64,000 nucleotides of DNA from Paraburkholderia piptadeniae (lineage in GTDB: Bacteria; Pseudomonadota; Gammaproteobacteria; Burkholderiales; Burkholderiaceae). Positions 54,814-63,985 of this stretch are shown here, piece by piece; the stretch's first letter is position 1; every line of letters begins with the position of its first letter. The stretch is from positions 1 to 64,000 of the forward strand of contig NZ_CYGY02000074.1 in NCBI RefSeq assembly GCF_900007165.1, given 5' to 3'. The notes under the pieces are model-generated. The model saw nothing but the letters and a program-made list of their open reading frames with translations. It searched no databases and had not been told where the DNA came from. Position numbers and translations under genes: made by a program.

Positions 54814-54833
54814 CGGCCTCCTGAAGGAGGCCG
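54814..54833 (+). promoter_or_regulatory. hairpin in the 5' leader of the desaturase-family gene
   Basis: CGGCCTCC-TGAA-GGAGGCCG is a perfect 8-bp stem with a tetraloop, 25 bp before the ATG and just ahead of the real ribosome site (CGGAGGGAG). It contains a decoy GGAGG. It may be a weak attenuator or the 3' end of another transcript. Confidence 0.5.
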
Positions 54834-54858
54834 CAGGGACCCTCGGAGGGAGACGTCA

Positions 54859-55779
54859 ATGCAATTCGATGCCGAATTGCTCCTGCTCGCCATGGCGCCG
54901 GTCTTTCTCGCGTGCATCGGCTGGGAAGCGTGGCGCACGCGGCGCACGCATCCCGAAGCGCGCATCTACAGCTGGCGCGACACGTTGTGCAACACCGCGC
55001 TCGCGCTGATGCATCAAGGCGCCGACAAGCTCGCCTGGCTGTTCGTCATTCCCGTCTACGCGTGGTGCTACGAGCATTACCGTCTCTTCGACTGGCACGC
55101 GGGCTGGTTGTCGTTCGCCGTGCTGTTCGTCGCGCAGGATCTGCTCTACTACGTGTTCCATCGCTGCAGCCATCGCGTGCGCTGGCTGTGGGCCGCGCAT
55201 GTCGTGCATCACTCGTCGGAACGGATGAACTTTTCGACGGCGTTCCGGCAGAGCCTGATGTATCCCGTCGCGGGCATGTGGGTCTTCTGGATTCCACTCG
55301 CGTTGCTCGGCTTTCCGCCGAAGCAGATCGTCGGCATCGTGCTGATCAATCTGGCGTTTCAATTCTTCGTGCATACGCAGGCAATCGGCAAGCTCGGCTG
55401 GCTCGAATACGTGCTGAACACGCCGTCGATTCATCGCGTCCATCACGCGCGCAACGACCGCTATATCGACCGCAACTACGCGGGCGTGCTCGTGATCTGG
55501 GACCGGCTGTTCGGCAGCTACGTCGACGAAGATGCCAACGAGGCGCCCGTGTACGGCATCGTCGAGCCGCTGCACACGTACAACCCGTTGCAGGCGACGT
55601 TTCATGAGTGGGCGTCGATGGCACGAGATGTCGTGCGCGTGCGCGGCTGGCGCAACCGGCTGAACGCGCTCTTCGGGCCGCCTGCCTGGGCCGCGCAGTA
55701 TCACGCGAGTCTTTGCGACGGACAAAGCACTTTTGAATCGGCAGGACACACGCCGCAGAACAACAACGCGGCCGTCTAG
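54859..55779 (+). CDS. sterol desaturase / fatty acid hydroxylase family protein
   Basis: A 306-aa integral membrane di-iron oxygenase family member. Three to four hydrophobic segments frame the histidine clusters HRCSHR, HVVHHSSE and HRVHHARN (residues about 107-200), with a further HTQ. Bacterial members hydroxylate or desaturate lipids or hopanoid-like substrates; the exact one is unknown. GGAGGGAG gives a strong start. It stands alone between dacB and a GDSL lipoprotein gene. Confidence 0.9.
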   Translation: MQFDAELLLLAMAPVFLACIGWEAWRTRRTHPEARIYSWRDTLCNTALALMHQGADKLAWLFVIPVYAWCYEHYRLFDWHAGWLSFAVLFVAQDLLYYVFHRCSHRVRWLWAAHVVHHSSERMNFSTAFRQSLMYPVAGMWVFWIPLALLGFPPKQIVGIVLINLAFQFFVHTQAIGKLGWLEYVLNTPSIHRVHHARNDRYIDRNYAGVLVIWDRLFGSYVDEDANEAPVYGIVEPLHTYNPLQATFHEWASMARDVVRVRGWRNRLNALFGPPAWAAQYHASLCDGQSTFESAGHTPQNNNAAV

Positions 55780-55916
55780 TCGCCACGAATCGAATAACAG
55801 GGGAAAATTTTTGCAAAGCCGTCGCCGCGTCCACACGACGCTGGCCACTGCCTGCATCAGATGGCTCAAGAGACGGATCGCTCGAGGCCAAATACATACG
55901 AGGAGATAAGGACCTT

Positions 55917-57122
55917 ATGAAGCAAGCATCGAACAACGCTGGCGTCGTGCGCCTCGCACGGATCGCGGTCGCGTGCGCGGCATTCGCGACGCTCGTCGCG
56001 TGCGGCGGCGGCAGTGACAACAACAATAACAACGCGAGCAGCGCGCCGGCTGGCGGGGTCAAGCTGCAGGTGGTGTCGTTCGGGGACAGTCTGTCGGACG
56101 CCGGCACGTATTCGCCCGTGATCGCCGCGAACTTCGGCGGCGGGCGCTTCACGACGAACCCCGGCGAAGTGTGGACGCAGAAGGTCGCCGAGTATTACGG
56201 CGATACGTTGACGCCCGCCTACGTCGGCGGCTTCGGCGTGCCGCTGAAGGCCAACGGCGGCTTCGGTTACGCGCAGGGCGGCTCCGATGTGGCGAACCCA
56301 GTCGGCATCGGCTTCGCGCCCAACAACATGGCGGCCACGACCGTGCCCGTCACGTCACAGGTCAAGCAATACCTGACGGATCACGGCAGCTTCAACTCGA
56401 ATCAGCTCGTGCTGATCAACGGCGGCGCAAACGACATCTTGCAGCTGCTCCAAAACACGCAGTTCATGACCAACCTCCAGACGCAGCTCGCGACGGCCAC
56501 CACCGTACAGCAACAGCAGCTGATCATCGGGACGGCGGTTGGAACGCAGCTTCAGACGACGATCGCGAGCTTCGTGGGTCTCGTCGGCACCACGCTGTCG
56601 AACGGTGCAACGCACGTGGTCGTGGTCGATGTGCCGGACATCGGCCTGACGCCGCTTGCGACGGGCGAGGCGGCAGCGAATAACGCTCCGCAACTGCCGG
56701 CGCTGATCACGGGCATCGTATCCGCATACAACACGCTAGTTGCAAATGGCCTGAAGACGGCCGGCATCGACACGAAGGTGATTCAGGTCAGTTCGTTCAT
56801 CTGGCTGCATCAGTTGCTCGGCAGCTACCAGTCGCAAGGCTTCACCAACGCGACAGGCACGGGTTGCAACATCACGCAGATGGAACAGAACGCAACCGCT
56901 TATGCGACGGCGAACCCGTCGGTGCTGGTCGGCGGCATGACGGCGCAGCAGTACGGCCAGCAATTCGGCTCGTCGCTGTTCTGCTCGCCGCAGACGCTGA
57001 CGGTCGCGGGCGCGGACCAGTCGTATGTCTTCGCCGACCAGCTCCATCCGACGACGCACGCGTATGCCGCATTCGCCACCTACGTCGAACAACAGATCGC
57101 GGCGACGGGTCTGGGCAAGTAA
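55917..57122 (+). CDS. SGNH/GDSL hydrolase lipoprotein
   Basis: A 401-aa exported esterase or lipase-like protein. The lipobox LVAC (Cys29) is followed by a Gly/Ser/Asn linker (GGGSDNNNNNAS). The catalytic blocks are FGDSLSDAG with Ser58, a Gly in GGFGYAQGGSD, Asn in NGGANDIL, and the DxxH motif ADQLHPTTH near the C-terminus. There is no autotransporter barrel, although related plant-type GDSL esterases often have one. AGGAG lies upstream. A terminator follows, so it is monocistronic. Confidence 0.92.
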   Translation: MKQASNNAGVVRLARIAVACAAFATLVACGGGSDNNNNNASSAPAGGVKLQVVSFGDSLSDAGTYSPVIAANFGGGRFTTNPGEVWTQKVAEYYGDTLTPAYVGGFGVPLKANGGFGYAQGGSDVANPVGIGFAPNNMAATTVPVTSQVKQYLTDHGSFNSNQLVLINGGANDILQLLQNTQFMTNLQTQLATATTVQQQQLIIGTAVGTQLQTTIASFVGLVGTTLSNGATHVVVVDVPDIGLTPLATGEAAANNAPQLPALITGIVSAYNTLVANGLKTAGIDTKVIQVSSFIWLHQLLGSYQSQGFTNATGTGCNITQMEQNATAYATANPSVLVGGMTAQQYGQQFGSSLFCSPQTLTVAGADQSYVFADQLHPTTHAYAAFATYVEQQIAATGLGK

Positions 57123-57189
57123 GCGGGCACCCGGGGCCTGGCGGGAGCGCGCTTCCCGCCGACGGCTTCCCGAACTCTAGTTCGATACG

Positions 57190-57223
57190 AAAAAGCCCGG
57201 CTCTTTGTGAGTCGGGCTTTTTT
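57190..57223. terminator. Rho-independent terminator, GDSL gene / Sua5-type gene
   Basis: AAAAAGCCCGGCTC pairs with GAGTCGGGCTTTTTT around a TTTGT loop, with one mismatch. It lies between convergent genes and can act in both directions. Confidence 0.9.
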
Positions 57224-57277
57224 GCGCGTTGGCTTCGGGCATCGCGCGCGAAGCGTTGGGGACGAAGCGTGGAGCGG

Positions 57278-58321
57278 TCAGGACTCGTGCGCCTCGAATG
57301 CGGCCGCCGCTCTGCCGAGCCGGTCGTTGACGGCGATCCACTCGATCGTATCGGGCAACTTCTCGATCAGAATGCGCGATACGTTCGCGCGATCCAGCGC
57401 TCGCAGCAAGCCGTACAGGTCGCGCGCATAGAGATGCGGATCTTCCGGCGCGGCGACGAAATGCACGCCATCCGCGTCGGCCCAGCGTCCCGCGCGCGAG
57501 GCACGCGCGACCAGCGCGACGCGCTCGTCGGGCGCGCGCGCGGCGAGCATCGGTTCGAGCACGTCGAACGGCAGCAGCGCGAGCGGCGTGCGCGGCGCAT
57601 AGTGCGCCTTCAATGTGCCGGACGCGCGCGGCGCGCTTGCATCCGTTCCGTCCGGCAAGCGCGGCATCTCGCCAAGCACGTCGGCGATATCTTGCGGCGT
57701 CACGTGACCCGGGCGCAGCAGCGCGGGAAACCCACGCGACAAATCGATGATCGTCGATTCGATACCCACATCCGACGACCCGCCATCGAGGACATGAATC
57801 GTATCGCCGAACTCGTCGCGCACATGCTGCGCGGTGGTCGGACTGACATGCCCGAAACGGTTCGCGGACGGCGCGGCCACGCCGCCATGTCCGTTGCGCA
57901 GCGCGCTGAATGCTTCGAGCAACGCCTGTGCGACAGGATGCGACGGACAGCGCAGTCCGACCGAATCCTGGCCGCCGCTCACGGCAGCCGGGATATGCGC
58001 TGCACGCTTGAGAATCAGCGTAAGCGGACCCGGCCAGAACGCGTCGATCAAACGCTGTGCATCGGACGGCAGTTGCTCGACCCAGTAATTCGGATCGCCG
58101 TTCGGCGCGAGATGCACGATGACGGGATGATTCGCCGGCCTGCCCTTCGCCGCGTAGATACGCGCGACGGCCTCGGGACTCTCCGCATCGCCGCCCAGCC
58201 CGTAGACCGTCTCCGTAGGAAACGCTACGAGTTGTCCCGCATCGAGCAGCGCCGCTGAGTACGCGATCTCGTCGGCGCCGACGCGCGACGCTACATCGGC
58301 AGGTTTCGTTTGATCCGGCAT
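57278..58321 (-). CDS. L-threonylcarbamoyladenylate synthase, Sua5/YrdC family
   Basis: Makes threonylcarbamoyl-AMP from threonine, bicarbonate and ATP for the t6A37 modification of ANN-decoding tRNAs. The 347-aa protein has the YrdC domain (residues about 20-205: FPTETVYGLGGDAESPEAVARIYAAKGRPANHPVIVHLA, GLRCPSHPVAQALLEAF, ESTIIDLSRGFPALLRPG). A C-terminal Sua5 domain (about 225-345) follows, so it is the long Sua5 form rather than TsaC. It ends the leftward purine gene cluster, 12 bp after purK. Confidence 0.93.
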   Translation of the reverse strand: MPDQTKPADVASRVGADEIAYSAALLDAGQLVAFPTETVYGLGGDAESPEAVARIYAAKGRPANHPVIVHLAPNGDPNYWVEQLPSDAQRLIDAFWPGPLTLILKRAAHIPAAVSGGQDSVGLRCPSHPVAQALLEAFSALRNGHGGVAAPSANRFGHVSPTTAQHVRDEFGDTIHVLDGGSSDVGIESTIIDLSRGFPALLRPGHVTPQDIADVLGEMPRLPDGTDASAPRASGTLKAHYAPRTPLALLPFDVLEPMLAARAPDERVALVARASRAGRWADADGVHFVAAPEDPHLYARDLYGLLRALDRANVSRILIEKLPDTIEWIAVNDRLGRAAAAFEAHES

Positions 58322-58333
58322 GACGGCTACCGC

Positions 58334-59542
58334 TCAGCTAGTCGGGATATGCAGCAGGCGCGCGCAGTCGCGGGCCGCCGTGCGTGCACGCTCGAGCGTC
58401 GCGGCCGTGAAGTTCACGTGACCCATCTTGCGGCCCGGACGCGCCTCTTCCTTGCCGTACAGATGCAGACGCGCTTCCGGCATCGCGGCGACTTCATGCC
58501 ACGGTGGCGTCACGGCCGCGCTCGGCCTTTCGCCCTTCGCGTTGACGGGGAACCACACGTCGCCCAGGATGTTCAGCATGACGGCGGGCGAATGCTGGCG
58601 CGTGTCGCCGAGCGGCATGCCCGTCATCGCCCGCACCTGCTGCTCGAACTGGCTCGTCGCGCAGGCGTCGACCGTGTAGTGGCCGGAGTTGTGCGGACGC
58701 GGCGCCATTTCGTTCGCGACCAGCGTGCCGTCTTCGAGAATGAAGAATTCGACACACAGCACGCCGACATAGCCGAGCTTGTCCGCGATCTGCAGCGCGG
58801 CCAGCTGCGCCTGTTCGACGAGCGTCGCATTGGCGTCGGGTGCGGGCACGATGGTATGCGACAACACGCCATGGCGATGCGTGTTCTGCGCGAGCGGATA
58901 GACGGCCGACGAGCCGTTCGTGCCGCGCGAGATCAGCGCCGACACTTCGAACTTCAACGGCAAGCGCTTTTCGAGCACGCAAGCGACGCCGCCCAGCGAC
59001 GCATGCGCCGCACGCACTTCCGCTGCGTTGCCGACGCGCACCTGGCCTTTGCCGTCGTAGCCGAGCCGAGACGTCTTCAGGATGCCCGGCAGCACGGCTT
59101 CGAGCGCAGCATCGTCGAGCGCGGCGAGCGCATCCGACGATTCGATCACGACGTGCGGCGCAACGGGCACGCCCGACGACGCGATGAAGCGCTTCTCCGC
59201 GATGCGGTCCTGCGCGACGGCGACGCAACGTCCAGCGGGGCTAACGAACGTCGTGCGCGCGAGGAAATCGAGACTCGCCGCCGGCACGTTCTCGAACTCG
59301 GTCGACACCGCCGCGCACAGGCGCGCGAGTTCGGTGAGAGACGCTTCGTCGTCATAGGCCGCGCGCAGATGACGATCCGCGACGGCACCCGCCGGACTGT
59401 TTTCGTCCGGATCGAGGACGGCGACGCGATAGCCCATCGCCTGCGCGGCGAAGCAGAACATGCGGCCAAGCTGGCCGCCACCAACCATGCCGAGCCATGC
59501 GCCGGGCATAATCGGTGATACCGGAGTGTTGTCTGGATTCAT
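58334..59542 (-). CDS. purK: 5-(carboxyamino)imidazole ribonucleotide synthase PurK
   Basis: The ATPase subunit of AIR carboxylation in de novo purine synthesis, making N5-CAIR from AIR, bicarbonate and ATP. The 402-aa ATP-grasp protein has the N-terminal MVGGGQLGRM motif and DPDENSPAG. Central ATP-grasp text is ILKTSRLGYDGKGQVRV, with EFFILEDGTLVANEMAPRPHNSGHYT near the metal site. ATG 59542 (MNPDNTP) is nearer the family start than 59584. It follows purE by about 100 bp and passes its product to PurE. Confidence 0.96.
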   Translation of the reverse strand: MNPDNTPVSPIMPGAWLGMVGGGQLGRMFCFAAQAMGYRVAVLDPDENSPAGAVADRHLRAAYDDEASLTELARLCAAVSTEFENVPAASLDFLARTTFVSPAGRCVAVAQDRIAEKRFIASSGVPVAPHVVIESSDALAALDDAALEAVLPGILKTSRLGYDGKGQVRVGNAAEVRAAHASLGGVACVLEKRLPLKFEVSALISRGTNGSSAVYPLAQNTHRHGVLSHTIVPAPDANATLVEQAQLAALQIADKLGYVGVLCVEFFILEDGTLVANEMAPRPHNSGHYTVDACATSQFEQQVRAMTGMPLGDTRQHSPAVMLNILGDVWFPVNAKGERPSAAVTPPWHEVAAMPEARLHLYGKEEARPGRKMGHVNFTAATLERARTAARDCARLLHIPTS

Positions 59543-59639
59543 CTTGGTGGTCGTTCGCGGCCGATGTGAGGATCGGCCGGTCAAAGCGTTGGACTGCGTT
59601 GAACTTCTTCGGGTACTAGCCGCTGCGCATCTGAGGCGC

Positions 59640-60158
59640 TTACAGCGGCGGCAGCGTCATCGCGTGAGCCGCTTCGTTCTGGCGCACGCGGAAGGCGGCG
59701 AGCTTCTCCGCATATTCCGGCGACGTGCCGCTCAGCATCGACACCGCGAACAGCGCCGCATTCGCCGCGCCTGCTTCGCCGATCGCGAACGTCGCGACAG
59801 GCACGCCCTTCGGCATTTGCACGATCGAGTGCAGCGAATCGACGCCCTTCAGATACTTGCTTGCCACGGGCACGCCGAGCACGGGCACCGTCGTCTTCGC
59901 GGCCAGCATGCCCGGCAGATGCGCCGCGCCGCCGGCGCCCGCAATGATCGCACGCACGCCGCGTTCGCGCGCGCTTTCAGCATAGGCGAACATTTCATCA
60001 GGCATGCGGTGCGCGGAAACGACCTTCGCTTCGTACGGCACGCCGAATTCCTGCAGGACGGCGACCGCGTTCTTCATGACTTCCCAGTCGGAGCTGGAAC
60101 CCATCAGCACGCCGACGAGCGGCGCGTCATGGGTATGTGCTGTCTGAACTTCACTCAT
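59640..60158 (-). CDS. purE: 5-(carboxyamino)imidazole ribonucleotide mutase PurE
   Basis: Class I PurE, converting N5-CAIR to CAIR. The 172-aa protein has VGVLMGSSSDWEVMKNAV and the substrate loop VVSAHRMPDEMFAYAE with its catalytic His. GAGGAAHLPGMLAAKTTVPVLGVPV completes the active site. It is encoded 28 bp after purC and before purK, a normal purine operon order in Burkholderiaceae. Confidence 0.97.
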   Translation of the reverse strand: MSEVQTAHTHDAPLVGVLMGSSSDWEVMKNAVAVLQEFGVPYEAKVVSAHRMPDEMFAYAESARERGVRAIIAGAGGAAHLPGMLAAKTTVPVLGVPVASKYLKGVDSLHSIVQMPKGVPVATFAIGEAGAANAALFAVSMLSGTSPEYAEKLAAFRVRQNEAAHAMTLPPL

Positions 60159-60186
60159 GATGTTGCTTGTTCCGTGTGCGTGGCGC

Positions 60187-61077
60187 TCAGGCGAGCTTCT
60201 GGCCCGTCAGGCGCTCGAGCGCTTCCTGATACTTCTGCGACGTCTTCTCGACGACTTCGTCCGGCAGTTTCGGCGCGGGCGGCTCCTTCTTCCACGGCTG
60301 CGTTTCCAGCCAGTCGCGCACGAACTGCTTGTCGAACGACGGTGGGTTCGTGCCGACCTGGTATTGATCCGCCGGCCAGAAGCGCGACGAATCGGCCGTC
60401 AGCGCTTCGTCCATCAGATAGAGCCGGCCCTTGTCGTCGAGACCGAATTCGAACTTCGTGTCCGCGATGATGATGCCGCGCGTCGCCGCGTAGTCGGCGG
60501 CTTCCTTGTAGAGACGGATCGAGATGTCGCGGATCGTCGCCGAGAGTTCGGTGCCGATGCGGCGCTCCATCTCTTCGTATGTGATGTTTTCGTCGTGGTG
60601 GCCCATCTCGGCCTTCGCGGCCGGCGTGAAGATCGGCTCGGGCAGTTTCTGCGCGTTTTGCAGGCCCTCGGGCAGCTTCACGCCGCACACGGCGCCCGTC
60701 GCCTGATAGTCCTTCCAGCCGCTCCCGGCCAGATAGCCGCGCACCACGGCTTCGACGAGAATCGGCTCGAGGCGCTTTACGACGACCGCGCGGCCCTTCA
60801 CCTGCTCGACTTCATCGGGCGCGACGACGGTTTCCGGCGCAACGCCCGTCAAATGATTCGGTACGACGTGCTTCAGCTTGTCGAACCAGAAGTTGGCCAT
60901 CTGGTTCAGCACGCGCCCCTTGCCCGGAATCGGCTCGCCCATGACCACGTCGAACGCGGACAGACGGTCCGTCGTGACAATCAGCAACTGGTCGTTGCCC
61001 ACCGCGTAGTTGTCGCGGACTTTGCCGCGGCCGAGCAGCTGCAGCGAGCGGAGCGTGGATTCGTAAAGGGTAGACAT
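60187..61077 (-). CDS. purC: phosphoribosylaminoimidazole-succinocarboxamide synthase PurC
   Basis: Condenses CAIR with aspartate using ATP to give SAICAR. The 296-aa length is the longer beta-proteobacterial and yeast-like type. Motifs are GRGKVRDNYAVG near the N-terminus, RLSAFDVVMGEPIPGKGRVL, EAVVRGYLAGSGWKDYQ, and IIIADTKFEFGLDD towards the C-terminus. It lies 159 bp after fba, with a hairpin between the two, and is followed by purE and purK. Confidence 0.97.
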   Translation of the reverse strand: MSTLYESTLRSLQLLGRGKVRDNYAVGNDQLLIVTTDRLSAFDVVMGEPIPGKGRVLNQMANFWFDKLKHVVPNHLTGVAPETVVAPDEVEQVKGRAVVVKRLEPILVEAVVRGYLAGSGWKDYQATGAVCGVKLPEGLQNAQKLPEPIFTPAAKAEMGHHDENITYEEMERRIGTELSATIRDISIRLYKEAADYAATRGIIIADTKFEFGLDDKGRLYLMDEALTADSSRFWPADQYQVGTNPPSFDKQFVRDWLETQPWKKEPPAPKLPDEVVEKTSQKYQEALERLTGQKLA

Positions 61078-61129
61078 CGTCGTGATTCACTAAAATGGGG
61101 CTGAAAAACGGCCCGGAACAAAAGGGAAA

Positions 61130-61159
61130 CGCCGTTCCCCGGATCATGCGGGAACGGCG
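61130..61159 (-). terminator. hairpin between fba and purC
   Basis: CGCCGTTCCC (61130-61139) pairs perfectly with GGGAACGGCG (61150-61159) across 10 nt. Read leftwards it is followed by GTTTCCCTTTTG. It probably ends or attenuates the fba transcript ahead of the pur genes. Confidence 0.55.
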
Positions 61160-61236
61160 ATCGGACGACAACCTGGCCAGATGGCCAGGCGCGTGATGCT
61201 CGTGCAGCGCGCGAGCGGGGCAAACCCGCCCGCCGC

Positions 61237-62301
61237 TTAGCGGACGACTTGCGCGAGCTCGCCCACCTTGTACTTCTCAGCCATCTTGTCCATCGAGATG
61301 GACTTGATCTTCGACGCCTGGCCTTCGCAGCCGAACGCCAGATAACGGTCCACGCAGACCTTCTTCGCGGCTTCGCGAGCCGGCTTCAGGTAATCGCGCG
61401 GATCGAACTTCGAACGGTTCTCGGCCATGTAGCGGCGGATCGCGCCCGTGATCGCAAGACGCAGATCGGTGTCGATGTTGATCTTGCGGACGCCGTTCTT
61501 AATGCCTTCCTGGATTTCCTCGACGGGCACGCCGTAGGTTTCCTTCATGTCGCCGCCGAATTCGCGGATTTCCGCGAGCAGTTCCTGCGGCACCGACGAC
61601 GAACCGTGCATCACCAGGTGCGTGTTCGGAATGCGCTGGTGAATTTCCTTGATGCGCTGAATCGACAGGATATCGCCCGTCGGCTTCTTCGAGAACTTGT
61701 ACGCGCCGTGCGACGTGCCGATCGCGATCGCCAGTGCGTCGCACTGCGTGAGCTTCACGAAGTCCGCTGCCTGCTCGACGTCGGTCAGAAGCTGTTCGCG
61801 CGTCATCGTGCCTTCCGCGCCGTGGCCGTCTTCCTTGTCGCCCTTCATCGTTTCCAGCGAACCGAGCACGCCCAGTTCCGCTTCCACCGTCACGCCGATC
61901 GAGTGCGCCGCTTCGACGACCTTGCGAGACACGTCGACGTTGTACTCGTACGACGCCACCGTCTTGCCGTCGGCTTCGAGCGAGCCGTCCATCATCACGC
62001 TCGTGAAGCCGCTGCGGATCGCGGCCATGCAGACTGCCGGCGACTGGCCGTGGTCCTGGTGCATCACGACGGGAATGTGCGGATACGATTCGATGGCCGC
62101 TTCGATCAGATGGCGCAGGAACGGCTCGCCGGCGTACTTACGCGCGCCTGCCGATGCCTGCATGATCACGGGTGCGTTGACCTGATCGGCCGCCGCCATG
62201 ATCGCCTGCACCTGCTCCAGGTTGTTTACGTTGAATGCCGGAAGGCCATAACCGTGTTCGGCGGCATGGTCCAGCAGTTGACGCATTGATACGAGAGGCA
62301 T
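61237..62301 (-). CDS. fba: class II fructose-bisphosphate aldolase
   Basis: A zinc aldolase interconverting fructose 1,6-bisphosphate with glyceraldehyde 3-phosphate and dihydroxyacetone phosphate in glycolysis and gluconeogenesis. The 354-aa protein carries zinc ligands in VMHQDHGQSP and later histidines (SHGAYKF, VMHGSSSVP). Active-site NINTDLRLA-like text appears as KINIDTDLRLAITGAIRRY. Length and sequence fit the CbbA/Fba subtype of beta-proteobacteria. It follows pyk by about 250 bp on the same strand. Confidence 0.97.
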   Translation of the reverse strand: MPLVSMRQLLDHAAEHGYGLPAFNVNNLEQVQAIMAAADQVNAPVIMQASAGARKYAGEPFLRHLIEAAIESYPHIPVVMHQDHGQSPAVCMAAIRSGFTSVMMDGSLEADGKTVASYEYNVDVSRKVVEAAHSIGVTVEAELGVLGSLETMKGDKEDGHGAEGTMTREQLLTDVEQAADFVKLTQCDALAIAIGTSHGAYKFSKKPTGDILSIQRIKEIHQRIPNTHLVMHGSSSVPQELLAEIREFGGDMKETYGVPVEEIQEGIKNGVRKINIDTDLRLAITGAIRRYMAENRSKFDPRDYLKPAREAAKKVCVDRYLAFGCEGQASKIKSISMDKMAEKYKVGELAQVVR

Positions 62302-62548
62302 TGATGTACTCCTTAGATTGAAACGAATCCTGTGCCGACGGCATCTATTTATGCAATTTCATGCAATTTTATCGTGAAGCAGACCGTGTCCCGAGCGCAC
62401 CCTTCCCAAACTGCGTGCGCCGCCTCTCTTTCGGGGACACGGCGCTCCGCTTCACGCGCGCCGTTCGGCTCGCCGTCGCGGTTCCTTTACGGTCGCGCGA
62501 CGGCTCGTATTTCCTCGCGCTTACGGCTATCGATGGCGTGCCGGTAAA

Positions 62549-63985
62549 TCAGACCGGCTCGCCGACGCGGACGATCTTCAGCGTGTTCGTGCCGCCCGCC
62601 TGGCCCATCGGCTCGCCGACCGTCAGCACGACCATGTCGCCGCGCGCCGCATAGCCCTTGCCGACGACCACTTCGAGCGCTTGCTGGAGCGCGATGTCGC
62701 GATCGCTGCTGGTGTCGAGATGTAGCGGGTTCACGTTGCGGTAGATCTGCATCGCGCGCTCGCTGCCCTCGCGCGGCGTGAGCGCGAAGATGGGAACATG
62801 CGTCCAGTGACGCGACATCCACAGCGCCGTCGAGCCCGACTCCGTCAGCGCGACGATCGCCTTCGCACCCAGGTGATACGCCGTGAAAAGCGCGCCCATT
62901 GCAATCGACTGGTCGATGCGGGTGAAGGTTCGGTCGAGGAAGTCCTTGTCCAGTTCGACGTGCTCGGACTTTTCCGCTTCGACGCAGATTGCGGCCATCG
63001 TTTCGATCGTCTGCACCGGGTATTTACCCGCCGCTGATTCCGCCGACAGCATCACGGCGTCGGTGCCGTCCAGCACCGCGTTCGCCACGTCCGAGACTTC
63101 GGCACGCGTCGGCACGGGCGCGTTGATCATCGATTCCATCATCTGCGTGGCCGTGATGACGAACTTGTTCGCCTCGCGCGCCATCTTGATCATGCGCTTT
63201 TGCAGCGCGGGCACGGCCGCGTTGCCGACTTCGACGGCGAGATCGCCGCGCGCGACCATGATGCCGTCCGATGCTTCGAGAATGCCTTGCAGCGCCGGGA
63301 TCGCCTCGGCGCGCTCGATCTTCGCGATCATCTTCGGCTTGATGCCGTACGGCGCGCCCGCGATGTTTGCGAGCTGGCGCGCCATTTCCATGTCCGTCGC
63401 GTTCTTCGGAAACGACACGGCGACATAGTCCGCGCCCAGCGACATCGCCGTGCGGATATCCTCCATGTCCTTCGCGGTCAGCGCGGGCGCCGTCAGGCCG
63501 CCGCCCTGGCGGTTGATGCCCTTGTTGTTCGACAGGTCGCCGCCGATCTTCACGACGGTGTGAATCTCGTTGCCGATCACGCGCTGCACGCTCAGCACGA
63601 TCAGGCCGTCGTTCAGAAGCAGCGTGTCGCCGGCTTTCAGGTCGCGCGGCAGGTCCTTGTAGTCGAGGCCGACGCGCTCGTCGTTGCCGAGCTCGCAATC
63701 GGCGTCGAGGATGAAGGTGTTGCCGGCGACCAGCGTGGTCTTGCCGTTTTCGAATTTGCCGACCCGGATCTTCGGGCCTTGCAAGTCGGCCATGATGCCG
63801 ACTTCATGGCCTGCCTGCCGGGCCGCTGCACGCACGAACTCCGCACGCTGACGGTGATCGTCAGCGGTGCCGTGGGAAAAGTTGAGGCGCACCACGTCGG
63901 CGCCCGCTTCGATCATTTGCTGCAGGATTTCCTGCGTGCTGGAAGCCGGCCCGATGGTTGCGACAATCTTGGTGGCGCGATGCAT
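62549..63985 (-). CDS. pyk: pyruvate kinase
   Basis: Transfers phosphate from phosphoenolpyruvate to ADP in the last step of glycolysis. The 478-aa enzyme has TKIVATIGPASS at the N-terminus and RLNFSHGTADDH. The catalytic Lys block is KPKMIAKIERAEAI, and the metal site is SDGIMVARGDLAVEVG. A C-terminal alpha/beta domain ends in NTLKIVRVGEP. Length matches a single-copy Pyk of the pyk-II type. The gene begins 15 bp from the right end of the window, so its promoter lies outside. Confidence 0.97.
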   Translation of the reverse strand: MHRATKIVATIGPASSTQEILQQMIEAGADVVRLNFSHGTADDHRQRAEFVRAAARQAGHEVGIMADLQGPKIRVGKFENGKTTLVAGNTFILDADCELGNDERVGLDYKDLPRDLKAGDTLLLNDGLIVLSVQRVIGNEIHTVVKIGGDLSNNKGINRQGGGLTAPALTAKDMEDIRTAMSLGADYVAVSFPKNATDMEMARQLANIAGAPYGIKPKMIAKIERAEAIPALQGILEASDGIMVARGDLAVEVGNAAVPALQKRMIKMAREANKFVITATQMMESMINAPVPTRAEVSDVANAVLDGTDAVMLSAESAAGKYPVQTIETMAAICVEAEKSEHVELDKDFLDRTFTRIDQSIAMGALFTAYHLGAKAIVALTESGSTALWMSRHWTHVPIFALTPREGSERAMQIYRNVNPLHLDTSSDRDIALQQALEVVVGKGYAARGDMVVLTVGEPMGQAGGTNTLKIVRVGEPV